NCBI GenBank assembly: GCA_914767715.1
Contig: OU612070.1
Span: forward strand, 14,773,501-14,837,500
Direction: 5' to 3'
DNA: 64,000 nucleotides
From: Membranipora membranacea
Lineage: Eukaryota; Bryozoa; Gymnolaemata; Cheilostomatida; Membraniporidae
Of this stretch, positions 1 to 12,023 are shown one piece after another. The position numbers and the translations under genes are program-made. Position 1 is the first letter of the stretch. Each line of letters starts with the position of its first letter. The notes under the pieces were generated by a model that was given only the letters and a program-made list of their open reading frames with translations, did not search any database and was not told the origin of the DNA.

Positions 1-3000
1 ATCTTGGTAATCAGGATCTGGGTGAGAACTTGGATGCTGTTGAAAACCTAATCAAGAGACACGAAACATTTGAGAAGGCAGCTTTTGCTCAAGAGGACAG
101 ATTCCTTGCACTTGAAAGGCTCACCACGGTAAGGCTCTATTGCGGGACAAACAAATACCCCCATATATACATACCGAAACATTTTAAACCAACTTGTTTG
201 TAATTTGCCCTGTGTTGTATCGTAACTTTGAGAGTCAGTGAAAATGTCAGGAAATTGGAAATATCACTGTAACAATGGTGAGCCCTTTTTTAGGAGTTTT
301 CTGGTGTCGGTCTTCTCTTTCACCTCCAGCAGAGCATGCTGAAGATTTCCCAATGATGCAGATTCAAAGCTACTAGACCAATAAACATTTGGCTCACAAT
401 TTATTGAGCTCGAATTGTTCAAAGGGATACCCTTCAGCACACCCTGTCAGATATTTCCCATGCATGTTTTACTATCCCTAGCTTTGCATGTTGTCAATAG
501 GATAAGATTGTTGTGCATGTTTTGCATGTATTTCATAAACCTCCCTTTGTATGTTGTAACTCTTTCTGTTATTGTTGCTCGTTTGGGGTGAGTAGCTTGA
601 GTTAAGGGAGATGAACAAGAACTCTGCGGTAACGCCAGCTGCACAGACACAATCACGCAGCTCCCTTATCGCCCACAAAGAGCCTTACAGCTCGAGAGAG
701 GGTAGTATAGACTACTCTCTTGATGACCTTCCAGACGACATCCGTGACTTTAATACCCACAAAGATGACAGCAGCTCATCTGACAGCGATGAGAAAGATG
801 ACACTGAAGTTTTCAGCAGCCAACATAAAACTGCAGAGGTAGAAGTCCACCAATCAGCTGACCTTCCCACTGACCAACCAGAGCCGCTTATGCAGTCACA
901 TGACTTCCCATCTGACCAATCACAATCTCTTGCGGTGTCGGTTGACCTACCCACTGACCAATCAGAACCTGTAAGAGCCAACTTGATGTGTGCTCAGCTG
1001 ATGTGTCCCCATCTCACCGTGTGGTCACATTCTATTAATCACACTCTGCTTGCTGTGAGATTGGTGTGAGGACTCTTTTACTTACCCACCCACATAAGGA
1101 TGTGATTTACTCGCCACCATCCTGCCTGATTTGCTTTTCTCAATCTTGCCACTGATTAAATCTCAAGTTTCGGGATTTCGATTTGCAGGCGCCATCTGGA
1201 TGCAGGCTTCAACATCATCGGCCAGCACACCACAGCAGCTTTGATTTGCACAATCACATGATAATTTAGTTGCCATATTTCTTTGCAGATGACTAACTTT
1301 GGTTGTGTTTTGTCTGGCTTTACTTGTTTCCATATCTATTTTCTGTGGTGATTTTATACCAAATGTACAACATTTCTTTGTCAAAATATTATCTGTCACT
1401 ACCACTAAAATTCACATTCTACATTATGCTAATGTTGTGAACTAAATGTTTTGGTCTTGTACCTTTCACTATTTTGTTTGGTTTTGTAGCTTGAGTTGAG
1501 AGAGAAGCAGAAAGAGGATGGTACATTAGAGTCTAAAGCCTCTGTACGAGATCAGTATATCGAGGACTTCACACCCCCAGAGGAAGAAAGGTAAGAATCC
1601 AAGATGAAATATACTAAGCATTGCGTCTTACAATTACATTTCCCTTAGGAATACTCATGTTGTTGTACACTTGCATTGTCAGCACTTGCATACACAACAC
1701 AGCATTTGCCATCGGTTAAATGTTGCAAATCAATATTTTAAAAAGGATGTTAATTCAGCATGACCCTCACCCTTGTACTCATTGGCTTGGATATATACAT
1801 GATTGGTTAGCTTCTACAGACACAATATGTTAAACAATAATTTGAATACGGTAACTTATCAGCATTTGACCCGACTCAAACGGAATGACTGTTTTTAGAG
1901 ATGAGTTGGAGCCACAGCATGTAGTAGAAACAGAGGCAGCAAGCCCCGCCCCTGTACAGGAAGAGGTGGAGCCTGTCCAAGCTGTTGCAACACAAGAATC
2001 CGCTCCCCCACAAGCAGAAGGTGAGTTGTTGATTCTCTGAACTTAATAACAATATTCTGGTGTGTGTGGAAGAGGACAGAGCATATGTCTTGATGTCATG
2101 CCATGTCTGTGCATGCCCCCCTGCTACAGAAAAAAATCAATTTCAAGAACGGCCACTTTGCCATTTCTCCCATACCCTAAATTGAGTGCCTTTTATGAAT
2201 TTGTTCATGCATGATTTCACGATGCCAGTTGATCCCAATTTTTTAAAGGAGTGCAGCAGTTTGTTTCTATGTTTATCTAACATTTTCTTGTACAATGTAC
2301 CCTATTATGCGGTAGCACCCAAATATGCCAGATGATCTAGTCTTGCCACCTCTGCTCCCTATCTATGTTTCTTGTGTTCATACAAGGCATTGCTGCATGC
2401 ATGCATAACTCTGTTATTACCATGACTGTGTGATTTACCCAGACCCGGTCGATGTGATGAATCAGTCCTCGACTACATCATCATCAGATCAGCCTGATGC
2501 TGCACTGGATAGCTCTCGACTATCAGCTGTATCAGAACCATCAGCTGCTGCCGCTCAGAGTAAGCCTCCTTCTCCATATGTCTGTCGGTGTAATGTTAAC
2601 TTTGTTGTTGGTTGTCCCCAGATATGATTTCGGAACTTGTTTTAAAATTGAGAATAAAATTCAAATCAATCTGAACTATTAGTTGACTTTTGTTCCAATT
2701 CTCATTTACACTGGTGTGATGTTAACTTCTATTATGGTTTAACCCCATATATGATTTCACATCTTGTAATGCAGCAACCATCATATCCTTCTTAACTTTT
2801 TTAACTTGAGTTTCGGTTTAAATAAGATTCAAATCCTTTTGACCTATTAGTTGATTATTGTTCCAAATCTTATTTAAAACTCCCCAATTTTTCTTTCTAT
2901 GTTTCGGTGCATGTCTTGTTTGGTACTGTTTTGCTAGAATTTTGGTGTGTGATTCCAGTTTCCTTTTCATGTCCCTTCTGATTGGTCAAAATGTGCCTAT

Positions 3001-4195
3001 ATTCCTGCGGATAGTGTGATAAAAAGCGCACTGCTAGATGTGCTCAGAGAGTCTTACATTGCCTTTAATACTGTCTGAACAATATGACTAGACTATCCTT
3101 TGGTAACACCTTTCTATAGATTTGCATTATTGCAATGTTCTGCACTTTGATAGGTACAGGCGATGCCCAGGAGAAGGTTCGATTGGAGGGTCCCATCCAG
3201 AGGAAACATGAGTGGGAGAATACAGGAACTAAAGCTAGTCACAGGACATGGGATAAGCTGTTTGCCATCCTCAACGACACCAGTGTCTCCTTTTATAAAG
3301 ATCAGAAACAAGCTAAAACGGTAAGTATTGTTGCCGTCATTGTATCACATCACATGTTATTGATGATGACTATCAATGGCATACAGCAGTTTCAAATAGA
3401 ATATCAATTTGTTGAAAAGCATAATGAAAACCTAAGCTTCTGTAGATGAAATCGAAAAGGTATGTTGTGCAGTAGAGTAAGGGGTGATCGCCGCTTAGGC
3501 TTGTAGAAAGGAATCATTCCGAATTACTCTGTATGTATCAAATTTTTATTGCGTCCTCACCATGACTTGAGGTCTAACTTTTGCGTTGCAGGCACCACAG
3601 AGCAGGGTGAGGGGTGAGAAGGCGATACCTCTAGGAGGAGCAGTCTGCGAAGTGCCAACAGATTACAGTAAACGACCTCATGTATTCAGATTAAACTTAC
3701 CTAACGGTGGACAATATCTGCTACAGTGTAAATCTGATGTAAGTGGCGTTTGTGTGCAGCACTCAGAATAGGTTATGATAGGGAGCACCCTGTAAGGACC
3801 ATAATTGGCTCGCCATAACTGTTTCACACTCTGTGATGAAATGGTTTCAAACCTTATGAAACCATCCACCTTAAAATATGAGAATAATGGATATGTTATG
3901 AAGCATTAAGTTGGAGGAGGACTCACAACCTCAAAAAAATCTTGTTCAGACTTATGTAGTTGGATAAGCATTATGAGTAGAATCAAATGAGTTAACTTTT
4001 ACTGTGCTTATTTTGTATTTGCGTCGCTGTTATTAGGATGAGATGAAGTCATGGCTACGAGAGTTAGAAAACATAACTGGTAACCAAGTAACAGAATCCG
4101 CAGCCAGCAAATCACAGACAATGCCTGCCAAATCCAGCACCAAAAAAGAAGACTCAGCCAAGAAAAAGGGCAAATTCACCTTGAAGAAAAAGTAA
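1..4195 (+). CDS. SPTB: beta-spectrin, C-terminal part (last spectrin repeat, variable tail, PH domain), 5' truncated
   Basis: Cytoskeletal beta-spectrin, a membrane-skeleton crosslinker. Exons read by hand: 1-128, 1490-1590, 1899-2020, 2443-2559, 3154-3320, 3592-3738, 4037-4195 (stop TAA 4193-4195), with an extra cassette exon at 596-970 described separately. All junctions are GT-AG and phases chain correctly. Exon 1 encodes the end of the last spectrin repeat (FEKAAFAQEDRFLALERLTT). LELREK follows, as in other beta-spectrins, and then an acidic, Pro/Ser-rich linker. The PH domain runs from exon 3154 (EGPIQRKHEWENTG, SVSFYKDQKQAKT) through exon 3592 (AVCEVPTDYSKRPHVFRLNL) to DEMKSWLRELE in the last exon. 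The protein ends in a lysine-rich tail (KKGKFTLKKK). The PH domain is known in this family to bind phosphoinositides. The N-terminal calponin-homology domains and most repeats lie upstream of the window. Family certain; exact ends good to a few bases. Confidence 0.93.
596..970 (+). CDS. symmetric cassette exon of the beta-spectrin gene (Ser/Asp-rich insert)
   Basis: A 375-nt, phase 0-0 open exon lies between spectrin exons 1-128 and 1490-1590, preceded by a gtag acceptor (594-595) and followed by gtaaga (971). It starts LELRE, the same five residues as the next constitutive exon, and the flanking bases are also alike (gtagcttgagtt in both). This suggests it arose by duplication of the junction. 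The other 120 residues are low-complexity: a Ser/Asp/Glu run (DDSSSSDSDEKDDTE), then three imperfect copies of a DLPTDQxEP-like unit. Including it adds 125 residues just before the linker to the PH domain; skipping it keeps the frame. No known domain is recognised. Confidence 0.7.
2589..2880 (+). repeat. imperfect tandem duplication inside a spectrin intron
   Basis: Two diverged copies of a 120-170 bp block share, in order, a ggtgtratgttaactt start, an atatgatttc motif, and the core acctattagttga with ttgttccaa near the end. Copy 1 is about 2589-2710 and copy 2 about 2711-2880. It is non-coding and lies between exons 2443-2559 and 3154-3320. Confidence 0.6.
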
Positions 4196-6987
4196 ATAAA
4201 TGCTCGATTCATGCTTATTATGATTATCCCCACAATATATTTCGTCAAGATTTCATATCTCCATTAGAGATCACTGTTCAATTAATCATACTGTGAATAT
4301 GTTTGTTTCTCTCTCTCTACACACACACACACTATTGTGTTAAACTAAAAGACATATCACCATATCTGTCGTGCACGTGGATCTATGTGATGTACACGTA
4401 AAGTGAGGCTCTATTTGTTGATGGGAAGATTATAGTATATTTTTGTTACGATTACACTGTATGTTAGAACTAACATAATTGGTAGAGCATGATTTGTGAA
4501 TTTATTAATTTTATCTTGCACAAGGGGCATTTACTTTTTTGCTATAATCTCCATTAATGGCCACTGCCCTAACTGAAAAGTGAATAGCATGAAATACACT
4601 CTCGGATGCATGCCAGGAAAATAACTCAACTCCAAACATAACAGCAATACGGCAAATGAAATAACTACGCTTCTATTATAAACCGCATGTTATATTTTTG
4701 TGTGACGAGGCTCACTTGTACTAAGCCTCACTTATTTATCACTTGGTGTTGATATGCTTTTATATAACTACCACTAGGCCTACTAGATGTGTGTGCTTAT
4801 TTGTTTTAACTCTTTGTTCATCTTTCGTGTTGTTGGCACTGACTGTGATTGTGGGGTTCTTCTTTTGTCTTGGTGTCTGGTCATCAAGTCTTTCTCTTCT
4901 CTTGATTTAACCCAGCTCTTGACTTTCTGCGTGATTGAAGGATAAATTGGTTGGGAGATAAACTAACTTGGCAATGTTGCGGTTTCAATCCATCTTCTTG
5001 ATCCGTACTTAGTATCGATTCAAAGTTGTCCGCTTCTGAACTTTGTAACTTGTTAATTTTTGCTGGCTTTCCTGTATGATTTTATGTGCATGTTTTGTAG
5101 CCTTGCTGATGAGGGTGACTTTGTATAGTCCTAAACCCCTACTACATGTACTCAGACTAATATTCATGAGTAAGAGAAAAAAATGTGTGCAACCTGTGTG
5201 TTTTACCCACTACACTAAAACTCGTTATCACTACTACAGACGTCTACGTTATCTGCAGTTTTCTTTGCAGTTTTCCATCTCACACTGGATTTGTGTTCCC
5301 TTGCAGCTTTCTTATTTGATTGATGTGTGTCCCACGCACCTACCAAGATCAGCTTTGCACCTATATTGATTCAAGCTTCCACCCGTCGAAATATAGCAAA
5401 CTCTTGCTGCAGATCATTTATTATTGCTTGGCATGATTTGATTTTGAGTTGTATAGCCATGTGGTGTGACACAGTTGATTTGTTGCTTATTTCTAGAACT
5501 GAAACAGCATTCTAAGGCATGAGGCATGCAGCATGTCGACACTCTTAGTTATACAGTCTTAGTCGTCCTCTTCTTGCGGTGTGATATCTCTACTACTCTC
5601 TATGCTGTGATTAGCAAAGCTTCTCTCTGATGTTGTAGCTGATCGTTCAGAGGCGAGGATTCGACCTTTGACCTTCAGGGGTCGTGCGATTTTTTTTCGA
5701 AAGCACAACTTCTTGTAAAGATGGAAAGGTTAAAACAAATCGGCATACACGTCTCCAAAGGTCCAACACGCAAAAATAACTTTGCCTGTGATACATGAAT
5801 AATAACAGCTGTGCTGGCATACTATTTTCTTTTTCTATTGTCTATATATAATTATTATATTATCTGCTACCCAATTGTGATGAATATCGCCTAAGATAAT
5901 TAGTTGTTAGCTTTGCGGCTTAGGTTTTAACTTACTCTAAATAGGACCCTACAGCTCAATAAGCTGTTTATACATTTAATGCTAGCCTGTTTAGTTTCTT
6001 GTCTTGTTCTTTTTTTTGCATTATTTTTTTCTTTTTCATTTCTGTTGTTATTGTCTATATTGCGCTTGATTATAAGCTAACGATACCGACCCCTTTATGT
6101 GAATCCCACATTTTATGTATACTTGCAGCTATGTAGGAACTGTTTAGAGAGGGGGAAACATTGGAATAACTAGTATTCAGTGGTAATTTAAGGGAGTGCC
6201 CAGGCGGTTGTCACTGAGATTTTGTGGCGTGTCGTTCTTAACAATCTTAGTTCGATAGCGACCCGTCACAACATTCCAATATCAATCATTTGGATACTCG
6301 GAACTAATAATAGTCCCTGTGTCTTGATTTTATTTCCCACTCGCCCGAATTCTGGCGACATTGCAATATCACATTTAACCTAGTACGCTTCATCTATGTT
6401 ATACTTGTTGTTGATGTATTACTACACCATTATTGCGTATTATACCATAACCTAGGATTAGGCCTTCATAGCATATGTGTTATAGTGGTATTTTAAATAA
6501 ATACTATTCAATTTGTCTTAGTTTTGGTCGTCACATTTTATGGCCTAGCCTGAAAAGGCAGTGATACAGTGTAATATATTATTATAAATCTTTCTATCAC
6601 TGCGGCTTAATGGTATATTTACTACAACTACTACTGTATGCTTACAATATTCTCTGTCGAACAGTATACCACTGTATGCCATGATTATCATAAGAAAAAT
6701 AAATGTGCTTTTGTTCAAATCTGATATCTGATAACTCTAAAGTGTTTAGGAAAGCAAAAAATAAACAAGAAATGTCCATATCGAAGCAATCTCATAGTAA
6801 TTAACAAAAAAAAGTTGCTCTCACAAGGACATTATTGATTTATATAACCGATTTCCAAGTGTGAAAACCAGGGTCTAGAAGGGTCTAGGGTATGTTATCT
6901 CCCCTGTTGCAGATTGACTCTAAAATATCTTTACTTAAATTGCTGGGCACAGCATTTGTCTGCATGTTTCAAGAGGGCGGGCAACTT
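4196..6987. other. intergenic / 3' UTR region between spectrin and the LRR gene
   Basis: This holds the spectrin 3' UTR and the minus-strand LRR gene's 3' UTR (tail-to-tail genes). An AATAAA overlaps the spectrin stop (4195-4200), a short CA run is at 4320-4332, and further AATAAA-like sites occur near 6495 and 6700. No exon-like open frame with splice support was seen on either strand. Confidence 0.5.
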
Positions 6988-9900
6988 TTAAGGTGCAACA
7001 TAACCAGGGCATTCTGGAGGTGACGGGAACCTGTTGATGAGGAACAGCTGGAATGTAGCTGGTAAATGACATGTCGGCAAGGATTGCTGAGCGAAGTTTC
7101 GACTAACGGTCATCCAGACCAGCTTACAGTCACATCTCCATGGGTTACCTGTAATAAAAAAATAGTAACCAAATGTGTTTGAGAACTTGATGTCAATAAT
7201 ATACTGTTACAATTGCTTGAAGTTTTAAATTGAGTTGCCTGGGAACGAGGTAAAGCTGGTTATGGCTTGTGGGTACAACATAGAGGCATATGCCACAGTG
7301 ATCAAATACAACTTTTATGTAACTTTGTATGAGAAGATTGGATGAGTAACCCCTCTGTCTCTTGCTTTCGGTTAGTTACAAGATATTCTTTCGCTCCGGG
7401 CCTGTCTGCAAAATGTCACCAGGGGAGTGGCCTTTTAATAAGAATGAGCGATGCTTCACTAAAGCAAGTTAACACTTTCACATCACTCAAAACTGGTTCT
7501 CACTTGGTCTCTCAATTAGACAAATTCGTTCCCAAATCACTCACTCAGAATGTATATAGATCCGTCAATGAGTGAGCTATTTGTGAGTAAGACCGTAACA
7601 GTCAGTAATCAGGTTGCGATTTTGGCGGTATATAATTGAAGGACCCCACCAGCCTCACCTTTGCAAGAAGGAAACTAACTACCATATTCAGTTACCTGCC
7701 AAGTCTAATTTGACTGGTAGTGTCATCCCATGAATTCTGTAATCAAGGGTATACAGGTCATTGTATGACAAGTCTACCACAGTCATGTGCTGGATATTCC
7801 AGAAATCTCTCTCTGCAAGGCTATGGATTTGATTGTAGGATAAATCAAGGTAGCGAACACTCGTCAGTATATCCGTAGTCCAATCGCTGAGCTGTAACAA
7901 AAATCAAGGGAATATTTAATGCATTTTATTTATCAACTTTATTCATTGACCAAAGGTGTTGAAGGCAATGTGCATATGCATGTGTACATCATCAGCCTTG
8001 GGATATTCAGCGAGAGAGTTAACAAACTAACTCTAATTTCCCATGATCAACCATAACTAACAATAGGATGATCTATTTCTTTGGTGCTGACGCGGGCGGT
8101 TTTGTCCTTCAGATTTCCTGAGTTTATTTCTTGCCTTAATCTATCCTTTCTTCAGGCTTCCCTTAGTCTACTACTGCAACCGTTGATCATGATGACATAT
8201 GCAATCATGTACTATTTTACTCACCCATTCAATACTATCAATGTGGTTGTTTGCCAGATTCAGACTGTTTAACGTCACATTCGGGTCTGTACCATTGGAG
8301 TCAGCTGATACTTGAGTAATTCTATTATACGACAAATCTAAATCCAACAATAGTGGACAGGCCAGAATCAATTTGTAAATATCTGCAAGTAACAATGTGA
8401 AATAGTGGTTATATATCTGGAATTCTTGGCTCATGGAAAGCTAACGATATTCCAACTATTCAAACAGCTTTTTTCCATTGATAATTTTTAGTACCATATG
8501 TCAGTCTTGGCTCACGGAAAGCTATCGATATTCCAACTATTCAAACAGCTTTTTCCATCAATAATTTTCAGTACCATATATCGGTCTATGCTGCTGTTTT
8601 TCACATTCCGCATCAAATGCAGAAAGAAAACCAAGACTCTGAGAGGGTCAAATCAGGGAGGGTGGGTCAATGATATTATCAATAGAATCAATATATATAT
8701 ATATATGAGAAGTATGGATTTTGCTCGTGAAAGTTGTATAATAATGAAAACTTACCAACATCTCCAGTAAAAAGATTATGCGATAAAACCATTCTAGTTA
8801 GCTGCGGCCATTGGATCTTGTTGAGTCTTGTTTCACTTAGGCTGTTGTTTGTTAGATCTATCTCTGTCAATTGAGGTAAATTTTTACTCCCTTCTGGTAG
8901 CAGGGTCAACCAATGACCAGCAATCGTAAGCCTCTTCAATGCAGGCATTTCGGGGAAATCCAGCCCATCTTGTGAAAAAATTAATTCGTGTTGCAGCAAC
9001 AATAACCATATAAAGTAGTCCAACTATATTATATTTAATTTTCTTCAGTCAGCAACGATAGTTGTTTTAGTTGGTTTTATATTTTTTTCAACAACGAGCA
9101 TGGACAATTCTAGCCTGTACTGACAAATTATTGGTCCGCTGCATTGAATACTCTCTTGTGTTGGAGGTTTTGTTTTTTGAAATAAAAAGGATGAACACTA
9201 GGTTATGCTTACTTTTCTGAATACAGTTGACTATTGATAATGATTTTAGTGTCTGTGTGAAAGCTCTGAACGCTGCCTTGGGAATGTCTATTGTGGAATT
9301 TTTGAAATGCAGTGCTGCCACACCCTGATATGAACATAGCGAGAAGTCAGCAATTACCACACAATGTTATTATATGGAACACATTGTAATATCAGATCAA
9401 AGGTAATACTTATATCAGCAGTTGATATTGCCTTATTGTGAAACGAATTACTAAAATTGGTATCATTTCTGTATAATTGCGCATCTCTTACATACCTGCC
9501 ATCAATTTGATTCATTGTTATATCATAGCGGAGAAAAAAATCAAGTTTGCCTTTTCACATTGGCTCTAGCTAGCTTATATTACTACTCTAGAGAAATAAA
9601 TTCATATGTATGTTGTTCTTTTTGGGAGATGTATGATGATTTTGCAATGCACGCCGTAGAATGTCAATTATTATGCCAATTTTCCCATATCAAACAAGTA
9701 ATTTCCTGAGTGAAATGCTCCTTTTCTCTAACACCATCCGATAAAGCTATTTCATACCTGAGCTGCAAGGCGAAGACCAGTCTCTTCAGTGATAGTGCGT
9801 ACAGTACAGTCTTTTATATGTAAGGTTTGTATATGAGCATCTGATGTAAAGCTTTTCATCAAGCTCAGGTTTGAGCTACTCGTACATAACAGGTACACCT

Positions 9901-10749
9901 CATATTCTCCTGTTACCTACAAACTCACATAAATTAAATATGTGGATGGAGATGACAACCAGGGCCGTAGTTTAAGAAAAATGGTAGGGGAAGACAATAT
10001 CCTCATGGGTGTGAAGTAACACTAGGTTGGGTATTGTAAGCTCTTCATGAGTCCCCAGTCCCCAGCCTCCCCTTTTAAGGAAGCTGACTCTGACATGGAA
10101 TATTCAATTAAAGCATTTTTAGGCCACTCTAATCAGGGGCCTGTAACTATATCAAAATTCCCGAGCGTGTGCTCCAGAGATGGGAAACGAGAGGCACTGA
10201 CCAGTGCTTCCCCATCCCACTGAATTTAAAATCTTTTAGCTATGCGATGTTTTGATGTGGATAGATATTGAAGGGTCATTGAAGAGTGGACAGGATAATT
10301 GCGAATATCGAGAGTCATCTTCGATCAACAAAAAGGTCTAGGTCTAGTGCATAATTGTCTTCCCTCAAAAAGTTTTCCTTTGTAATAGTTCAGTTCAGTG
10401 CAATTTTGAGTGTTCTGAGTAAAGTTAGGTTAGTTACCAGTACAAGTTACTCTCTTGTTACACCTCTAACTCAGGACAAGACAGTAAAGAGGATGGAGGA
10501 GGGAGGAGTGAACCATTGGGATTAAAAAACAATAAAAAGGTTTTGCTATCATTTTGTCTATGGAACCTCAAATTCTGTTTCTACTCGCGGTAGCAATAAC
10601 AAAATAGTTGTTAATCCCACCTGATCAGGCCGTGAAGAATAGAGCTTGACCCTCAATCCGTTCAGATAAGACGATGGTTTCAGGATTGTACAATTTACAA
10701 TGCCTACAAATAGTGCTACGGCTTGTAAAGAGCAAGCTGTATAGTTCAT
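6988..10749 (-). CDS. secreted leucine-rich-repeat protein with LRRCT cap, 7 exons, about 375 aa
   Basis: Exons in transcript order: 10749-10621, 9916-9758, 9324-9213, 8968-8756, 8382-8225, 7891-7696, 7148-6988, with stop TAA at 6990-6988. All are GT-AG and phases chain, giving 376 codons including stop. The ATG at 10749 opens a hydrophobic signal peptide (MNYTACSLQAVALFVGIVNC). Residues from about 134 on carry leucine-rich repeats: LTEIDLTNNSLSE, LTRMVLSHN, LLDLDLSYNRITQ, LNSLNLANNHIDS, VRYLDLSYNQIHS, VVDLSYNDLYT, LDLAGN. The last exon completes LDLAGNPWRCDCKLVWM, the hallmark of a C-terminal LRR cap, with further Cys in PTCH and PPEC. Nothing hydrophobic follows, so I infer a soluble extracellular protein rather than a Toll receptor. 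Family members typically bind proteins or glycans; the ligand here is unknown. An upstream non-coding exon cannot be excluded. Confidence 0.85.
8424..8585. repeat. two-copy 81-bp tandem repeat in an LRR-gene intron
   Basis: Two consecutive 81-bp units (8424-8504 and 8505-8585) share tcttggctca, gatattccaactattcaaac and ataattttyagtaccatat with only a few substitutions. They lie in the intron between exons 8968-8756 and 8382-8225. Confidence 0.8.
9960..10146. mobile_element. degraded copy of the CAGGGCCGTAG MITE family
   Basis: It begins ccagggccgtagttta, matching the left end of the better element at 30224-30445, and ends near ggggcctg (10136-10143). Internal homology (catttttaggccact) is also shared. 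It sits in the first LRR-gene intron. The right end is poorly defined. Confidence 0.45.
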
Positions 10750-11182
10750 GGTGAATGTAAGTGTCTCAATAAAATGTATTTAGAATAAAGTCTGTTGCGC
10801 CAGAGACAAGGCTCAACAGTTCATTGCATGCCATGTTGAACGCAGGGCTTTTGAGTAATCCATTGTTTGACGAAATATATTGAAATTTATAATTAATGGT
10901 AATTTGTAGTATGTGTTCAATTTTAATCGACAGTCAGGCAGGAGTTGTCTGAGGTTGACATGAGAGGGCATTACTCTCAATTTTTATGGCATACCCTCTT
11001 AAACTGAATGGGGAACGTGTTTGGTAATGGAATAGTTTTATCCGCTTCCCATTACAGCTTTTACGGAAAAACTAAAAAGGTGCAGGTAAGAAGGTTCTTC
11101 TGCATTTTTGTAATGCTATATTTAAAGTAGGCAGTGGTAGAATATGATAATTTTATCCGATCATGTCCGCAGCGGTGAGATT

Positions 11183-11306
11183 GTATTGAATATATGTATT
11201 GAATATATGTATTGAATGTATTTATCGAATATATGTATTGAATATATGTATTGAATATATGTATTGAATATATGTATTGAATATATGTATTGAATATGTA
11301 TTGAAA
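11183..11306. repeat. 13-bp minisatellite (attgaatatatgt)n
   Basis: About nine tandem copies of attgaatatatgt with minor variants. The YSIHIFNTYIQY-like open frames across it are repeat artefacts. Copy B carries a different AT-rich repeat at the corresponding place (about 18418-18530). Confidence 0.85.
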
Positions 11307-12023
11307 CCTGACATAAGATGCATATGATGTCGACAGTGTGCACATCTCTTATACTACACTTTTATTTCATATGCATACAATAAATTAAAACATCAAAACA
11401 AAACATATGTCATAATCGAATATCATATTATTGTCTTAATTATGCAATTTTTATACCATATAAAGCTTCGGATATGCTGTATTTTCTCAAATTATTCATT
11501 GGCATATGGCTGGCAGTTAAACAGTCTGTCTTCATACCGGCTAACAAGGGCATGTATGCATGTATTGTCAATTGACAATTATAGATAAGTTCTTCCTACG
11601 CCAAATTTATGCTCTAAACATATTTGCCAAGAGGTCAAAGAAACAATTACCTACCCAAGGGCTTGAAGGCCCCCAACTGCTGTGTTTTTGCATTCACTTA
11701 TAAATTGCATATTCTTTCTGCGCTATTGATGACAAGAACTTCACAACATCATCCATCAGCAAGTTATTCCAACCTCTCCCCAGCATCAATTGTAACACAG
11801 CAAACCCTGCCAATCATGAAACACTGTTGAAAAGATGGGACTTGAATGGTATCAATTTAGGTCCGCCAAAAGGTTGTATAAATGCATGTATGCCTGCCCA
11901 AAAATGAAAAATAATTATAATATGTAGCAGTGCTGTTTTTCGCAACAACTAGTACACCAATGATCATGTAAATGCAAAACACAGATGTTCACTTTCAAAC
12001 AAAATTATATCCATAGATTATTC

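Noticed and set aside
712-981. Ser/Trp/Asp-rich minus-strand frame opposite the spectrin cassette exon
   Set aside because: Shadow of the real plus-strand exon, produced by its repetitive coding sequence.
11061-11345. Tyr/Ile/Ser/Thr repeat peptides
   Set aside because: Translations of the 13-bp AT-rich minisatellite.
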